Source: an uncultured Spartobacteria bacterium (lineage in GTDB: Bacteria > Verrucomicrobiota > Verrucomicrobiia > Chthoniobacterales > Chthoniobacteraceae). Taken from it: 36,140 nt of DNA. The position numbers and the translations under genes were made by a program. The stretch covers positions 1 through 36,140 of the forward strand of contig CAIRYQ010000003.1 of assembly GCA_903882875.1 (NCBI GenBank), in the 5' to 3' direction. Below are positions 32,552 to 36,140 of the stretch, piece by piece. The notes beneath the pieces are model-generated. The model had not been told where the DNA came from, ran no database searches, and worked only from the letters and a program-made list of their open reading frames with translations. Every line of letters starts with the position of its first letter. Within the stretch, counting starts at the first letter, position 1.

Positions 32552-32941
32552 ATGCCAAGAGCCACTAATGCTCCCGCGTCGCGCGAGCGCCGCAAGAAAA
32601 CACTCGACGCCGCCAAGGGATTCCGGGGCCGCCGATCCAAACTGTTCCGCTACGCAAAGAACGCGGTGATGAAAGCCCAGTACTGGGCGTTCCGCGACCG
32701 CAAGACGCGCAAGCGCATGTTTGGCAAACTCTGGAACCAGCGCATCAACGCCGCCGCACGCGCGAACGGCCTCACCTACAGCCGATTCATGGAAGGCATC
32801 AAGGCCGCCGGAATCACGCTCGACCGCAAGGTGCTCTCCGGCCTCGCGTATGAGGACGAAGCCGCATTCAAGGCGCTCGTTGAAAAGGCGAAGGCCGCGC
32901 TCGCCAGCAAGCCCGGTGTGACGTTGCCGAAAGCTGCGTAA
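32552..32941 (+). CDS. rplT: Ribosomal protein bL20
   Basis: A 129-aa large-subunit assembly protein. The L20 features [40 protein letters not shown] and [20 protein letters not shown] are clear. It has an Ala/Lys-rich C-terminal extension. It is downstream of rpmI and is closed by a strong terminator. Confidence 0.96.
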   Translation: MPRATNAPASRERRKKTLDAAKGFRGRRSKLFRYAKNAVMKAQYWAFRDRKTRKRMFGKLWNQRINAAARANGLTYSRFMEGIKAAGITLDRKVLSGLAYEDEAAFKALVEKAKAALASKPGVTLPKAA

Positions 32942-32964
32942 CCCGCGTACCAGCCATTTTCACA

Positions 32965-32999
32965 AAACCCCGGATGTCCGAAAGGCGTCCGGGGTTTTT
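32965..32999 (+). terminator. Rho-independent terminator of rpmI-rplT
   Basis: Stem CCCCGGATG (32968-32976) / CGTCCGGGG (32986-32994) with one G-T pair, loop TCCGAAAGG, followed by five T residues and preceded by an A-run. Confidence 0.9.
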
Positions 33000-33040
33000 G
33001 CTTTTCATCGCAAAATAGGCGCGAACTGACGAGCTCGGCG

Positions 33041-33121
33041 GATTCAGGATTTTTGATTCGAAATTTCTCGGCGCGTCACAGCCGCGCCAAATCGCAAATC
33101 TGAAATCCTAAATCTTGAATT
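33041..33121. repeat. Imperfect AT-rich inverted repeat between convergent genes
   Basis: A central stem GGCGCG/CGCGCC (33070-33075 and 33083-33088) is flanked by imperfectly complementary A/T-rich arms (GATTCAGGATTT on the left, AAATCCTAAATCTTGAAT on the right). It lies just past the end of the pyrophosphatase gene and probably serves as its terminator on the minus strand. Confidence 0.6.
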
Positions 33122-33124
33122 TCC

Positions 33125-34783
33125 TCACGGCACCATGCGCCCGAGGCATTCGATGAGATAGGGCAGCAGTTGCTTCTTGCGCGAGACGACTCCGTCGAGC
33201 TGCCAGATGTGCGGGGCGTGTGCGACGGGCGAGGCGATGGTGCTCAGGAAGCGTTCGTCACCGCGCACGAGCAGCAGGCTGCTCTGCGTGGTGATATCCG
33301 TCACAAGCAGGGCGGCGAAAAGCAGCGCATCGCGTTTCTGCCGTGCGTCGAGCGCATCGAGGAGCGCGTCGCGTTTCTCCGCAAAGTGAGAGAATGTCAG
33401 CTCCTCGACCTGCGCGACGACGAAGCGGAATCCGTTTTCGGTGTAGGGCTTCGAGTCGGCGGTGATCGCCTCCTCCGCGGTGAGCGTGAGCAGCGGGCTG
33501 CCGACGCTGAAGAGCTCCTGCGCGTACACGTCAGCGTCCACGTTTGCGGCGCTCGCGAGTTCGTCGCGGATTTTGCGATCCACCGCCGTCGTCGTCGGCG
33601 AAGTGAGGTTCAGCGTGTCGCTGATCAGGCCCGAGAGCAGGATGCCCGCGATTTTCCGCGGCACCTCGATGCCCGCATGCTGGAAGCAGAGCGCGACGAT
33701 CGTGCTCGTGCTGCCGACGGGGTTGTTCCAGAAATGCATGGGCGCTGTGCTCGTGAAGCCGCCGATCCGGTGGTGGTCGTAGATCTCGATGATGGGCACC
33801 TGGTCCGCGCCGCGCACGGCTTGATCGAGTTCGTTGTGATCCACGAGGATGAGCTGGCGCGGGATGGACTTGATGAAGTCCGACTTCGACAGGATGCCGC
33901 AGAGCTTGCCGTGATCGTCCACGACGGGAAAGACGAACGCGCTCGTGTCCGCAGCACGCTGGCGTGCCTCGGCGAGCCGCGTGTCCTTTTGGAAGGAAAG
34001 AAAATCCGTCTCGACCATGCGGCCCGCACGCACTGCGCCGCGGCTCATGAGCACGGTGGTCGCGGTGTCGCTCGGCGAGGTGATGAGCGTCACGCCCGCG
34101 GCGCGCGCGGCGATTTCCACTTCGGGATCGATCGCGTAGCCGCCAGTGACGACGACCGCGTGCGCGCGCAGCTCGATCGCGAGCTGCTGGATGTGCGGTC
34201 GGTCGCCGACGAAGACGACGACCTTGCGCCCGGCATCGCGGTAATTCTTCAGCCGCGGTCCGAAGCTGTCCTGCCGCATCGCACCCACGAGGAGAAACAG
34301 CTCCTCCTCCGCCGTGGAGAGCTGGCCGCAGACGAGCTGCCCATGCACCGTGCGCGCGATGTCCGCGAGCGACGCGGTGACGGTGCGCGCCGCGCCCGCC
34401 TCCTCGTGCGGCGGGATCAGATGGTGCATGATTTTGAAGGAATTCAGCAGGCCCGTGCAGCGGTGGCGGTCGTCCACGACGGGCAGGCCGCGCAGGCGGC
34501 GGCGGTCAATGAGCTGCACGGCCTCGTAGATCGGCGTGTCCACATGCACGCTCACGACGTTCGGCTGCATCACGTCCTTCACTCGCGGGCTCAGGTCGGT
34601 GAGCAGCGCGGGCGGCTCGACGCCGAAACGCTGCAGCGCAAAGTCAATCCGCGGATTTGTCGGCCCGCAGCGCGCGGCGATCACATCCTGCCAGCCGGTG
34701 AGCCGCTTGAGTTCCGCACAGCCGATGGCCGAGCAGATCGAATCCATGTCGGGATTCCGGTGGCCGATGACGATGGTTTGCAC
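33125..34783 (-). CDS. ppaC: Family II Mn-dependent pyrophosphatase with CBS-DRTGG-CBS insert
   Basis: Hydrolyses pyrophosphate to phosphate in the cytoplasm. DHH-superfamily active-site motifs are GHRNPDMDS at the N-terminus and YDHHRIGG, with a C-terminal DHHA2 domain (about 370-552). Between them lie CBS1 (about 70-120, RRLRGLPVVDDRHRCTGLLN), a DRTGG domain (about 135-240, VTGGYAIDPEVEIAARAAGV) and CBS2 (FVFPVVDDHGKLCGILSKSD). Such CBS-PPases are inhibited by AMP/ADP and activated by ATP or diadenosine polyphosphates. GTG 34783 (VQTIVIGHRNPD) is preferred because it gives the usual N-terminus and about 552 aa; the frame opens earlier at 34870. Confidence 0.9.
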   Translation of the reverse strand: MQTIVIGHRNPDMDSICSAIGCAELKRLTGWQDVIAARCGPTNPRIDFALQRFGVEPPALLTDLSPRVKDVMQPNVVSVHVDTPIYEAVQLIDRRRLRGLPVVDDRHRCTGLLNSFKIMHHLIPPHEEAGAARTVTASLADIARTVHGQLVCGQLSTAEEELFLLVGAMRQDSFGPRLKNYRDAGRKVVVFVGDRPHIQQLAIELRAHAVVVTGGYAIDPEVEIAARAAGVTLITSPSDTATTVLMSRGAVRAGRMVETDFLSFQKDTRLAEARQRAADTSAFVFPVVDDHGKLCGILSKSDFIKSIPRQLILVDHNELDQAVRGADQVPIIEIYDHHRIGGFTSTAPMHFWNNPVGSTSTIVALCFQHAGIEVPRKIAGILLSGLISDTLNLTSPTTTAVDRKIRDELASAANVDADVYAQELFSVGSPLLTLTAEEAITADSKPYTENGFRFVVAQVEELTFSHFAEKRDALLDALDARQKRDALLFAALLVTDITTQSSLLLVRGDERFLSTIASPVAHAPHIWQLDGVVSRKKQLLPYLIECLGRMVP

Positions 34784-34987
34784 GGCGCGGAGGAAAGCAC
34801 GGTTTGTTCCGGCGGAAAGGGAAAACGGCGTGCGCGGCCCGTGGCGGACGTGATTTGTTCCGCATCCCAAAAAAACGCGCCTGTGCTGCGGTTCACGCGG
34901 CCTCCCGCCGCGCTTACGCGGAGAAAGATCGCGGCACGCGAGGCTGGCAAAACACGGTGCGCTGTGATTCTTCGTCCGCCCTTGCTT

Positions 34988-35812
34988 ATGAAATCTGCCA
35001 TCACCATCTCACTCGTCACACAGGCAAAAGGCGGGCCGTTCGTCTATTGGGACGGGCTTGCGGACGGCTGCGCGCGCGCCGCTGCGCTCGGCTTCGGCGC
35101 CGTCGAAATTTTCCCGCCGTCCGCCCACGCGCTCGACATCGCGGAACTGCAAGGGCTGCTCGATCATCACAAGCTGAAGGTCGCCGCCATCGGCACCGGC
35201 GGCGGCTGGCTCGTCCACAAATGGACGCTCACGCATCCCGACGCCGCCATCCGCAAACAGGCGCGCGAATTCATCCGCGAGATCGTGGACTTCGCGGGCG
35301 GCTTCGGCGCACCGGCGATCCTCGGCTCCATGCAGGGACGCTGGGAAAATGATCTCACGCGCGAGCAGGCACTCGCATGGCTCGGCGAAGCACTCGACGA
35401 TCTCGGCGAACACGCCGCACGCCACGGCACCGTCTTCCTCTACGAGCCGCTGAACCGCTACGAGACGAACCTCTTCAACCGCCAGACCGCCGCCGCCGCC
35501 TGGCTACGCACGCTGAAGACGCAAAACGTCCGCCTCCTCTGCGACCTCTACCACATGAACATCGAGGAGTCCGACCTTGCCGCCGCGCTCCGCGAGTGCG
35601 GCCCGCTCGTCGGCCACATCCATTTCGCCGACTCAAACCGCCGCGCCATCGGCATGGGCCACACGGACATCGCGCCCATCATCGCCGCGCTGCGCGACAT
35701 CAGCTACAAAGGGTACCTCTCCGCGGAGATACTCCCGCTTCCGGATTCCGATGCGGCGGCGAAGCGGACGATTGAGAGCTTTCACAAGGTCTCGGAAATG
35801 ACTGGTGACTGA
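34988..35812 (+). CDS. Sugar isomerase/epimerase (xylose-isomerase-like TIM barrel)
   Basis: A 274-aa AP-endonuclease-2/xylose-isomerase-like barrel. Likely metal ligands are the Glu in LYEPLNRYETN, Asp and His in LLCDLYHMNIEE, His in GHIHFADSNR and the Glu in YLSAEILPLP, as in ketose 3-epimerases and hydroxypyruvate isomerases. It is cytoplasmic. The start MKSAITISLVTQ at 34988 is a good fit. The next gene is a RbsD/FucU-family mutarotase, which supports a role in free-sugar metabolism. The exact substrate is unknown. Confidence 0.88.
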   Translation: MKSAITISLVTQAKGGPFVYWDGLADGCARAAALGFGAVEIFPPSAHALDIAELQGLLDHHKLKVAAIGTGGGWLVHKWTLTHPDAAIRKQAREFIREIVDFAGGFGAPAILGSMQGRWENDLTREQALAWLGEALDDLGEHAARHGTVFLYEPLNRYETNLFNRQTAAAAWLRTLKTQNVRLLCDLYHMNIEESDLAAALRECGPLVGHIHFADSNRRAIGMGHTDIAPIIAALRDISYKGYLSAEILPLPDSDAAAKRTIESFHKVSEMTGD

Positions 35813-35862
35813 TGACTGGTGTTCGGAACCGTTTTACCAGTCACAATTCACCAGTCACCAAT
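35799..35862. repeat. TGACTGGTG repeats and matching inverted arm
   Basis: TGACTGGTGACTGATGACTGGT overlaps the end of the isomerase gene as two nearby direct copies; CCAGTCACAATTCACCAGTC lies about 15 bp further on as the inverted arm. It can fold into a long imperfect hairpin in the 94-bp gap before the mutarotase gene, and may be a processing or attenuation structure. Confidence 0.5.
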
Positions 35863-35906
35863 CACACTTCGCTCCGCATTCCGCCGCTCAATCCTCACCT
35901 CTCACC

Positions 35907-36140
35907 ATGCTAAATACCCCACTCCTCCACCCCGACATCCTCGCCATCGCCGCGCGCTGCGGACACCACGCGAAAATCCTCATCGCCGACGGCAACTATC
36001 CCGCCTCCACGGCCAAGGGCCCGAACGCCCAGCAGGTCTGCCTCCAGCTCATCCCCGGCGTGCCCACCGTCGCGCAAGTCCTCCGCGCGCTCATGAGCGT
36101 GCTGCCCTTCGACGCCATCAACACCATGGGCATCCCCGCC
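35907..36140 (+). CDS. RbsD/FucU-family sugar mutarotase (5' part)
   Basis: 78 codons are visible before the window ends. MLNTPLLHPDILAIAARCGH followed by KILIADGNYPAST and CLQLIPGVPTVAQVL matches the RbsD/FucU family (D-ribose pyranase or L-fucose mutarotase, about 140 aa), which interconverts sugar anomers. The His in the RCGHHAKILIADGNYP segment is the conserved catalytic-type residue. It is downstream of the isomerase/epimerase gene, probably in one operon. Choosing between RbsD and FucU is not possible from this part. Confidence 0.88.
   Translation, partial: MLNTPLLHPDILAIAARCGHHAKILIADGNYPASTAKGPNAQQVCLQLIPGVPTVAQVLRALMSVLPFDAINTMGIPA

Noticed and set aside
33170-35812. An 880-aa plus-strand reading frame spanning the antisense of the pyrophosphatase gene and the isomerase gene
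   Set aside because: Most of it is the antisense of a well-supported family II pyrophosphatase and has no recognisable domain; only the last 274 codons, in frame, are the real isomerase gene starting at 34988.

Overview
The window is a GC-rich, densely coded bacterial chromosome segment, most likely from the phylum Verrucomicrobiota. This is inferred from the gene content: dapL, an ECF sigma factor overlapping a FecR-LamG anti-sigma-like gene, FG-GAP and DUF1080-type secreted proteins, a remnant of the SGNH domain typical of PVC-group secreted proteins, and mostly weak Shine-Dalgarno sequences. No rRNA or tRNA was seen. The SRP RNA gene (ffs) is present at about 19818-19911.

Layout. 1-1201: a (GCCACC)9 microsatellite and two AT-richer unknown genes. 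1377-7317: housekeeping genes (hisG diverging from folE2, a membrane-anchored protein with an ABC ATPase, an FG-GAP beta-propeller protein, a 48-aa conserved basic protein, a DnaJ/CbpA-like co-chaperone). 7320-12710: a decayed accessory region. It holds a broken SGNH-hydrolase fragment, eight 21-bp palindrome-containing tandem repeats, a DUF1080-like gene split by a 680-bp REP-associated transposase (RAYT) element with 96-bp inverted ends, an AT-richer gene with a HEPN-like RNKGAH motif, two broken toxin-antitoxin modules between two ~220-bp direct repeats, and a 28-aa signal-peptide remnant. 12716-16770: ECF sigma factor, FecR-LamG and a di-heme oxidoreductase on the minus strand. 16835-18397: a probable ornithine-lipid pair (olsB-olsA). 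18525-19635: a coiled-coil membrane protein and a small lipoprotein. 19818-23246: ffs, dapL, a GT87-like glycosyltransferase and a secreted unknown.

23351-29376 is the most unusual block. It encodes a histidine kinase with an N-terminal cyclic-nucleotide-binding (cNMP) domain, a NuoE-NuoF (HoxE-HoxF-like) fusion, and an 833-aa protein. The 833-aa protein joins a NuoG/HoxU-like iron-sulfur module, two cNMP-binding domains and a four-cluster polyferredoxin. A small VF530 protein follows. No hydrogenase, formate dehydrogenase or membrane Complex I gene is in the window. The arrangement suggests a soluble NAD(P)H-linked electron-transfer complex that may be controlled by a nucleotide ligand; that is inference.

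29471-36140: lgt, a PilT-like ATPase, rpmI-rplT with a clear terminator, a CBS/DRTGG family II pyrophosphatase, and a sugar isomerase/epimerase followed by the start of a RbsD/FucU-family gene that runs off the window. Many very long antisense reading frames are GC-driven shadows and are not annotated.
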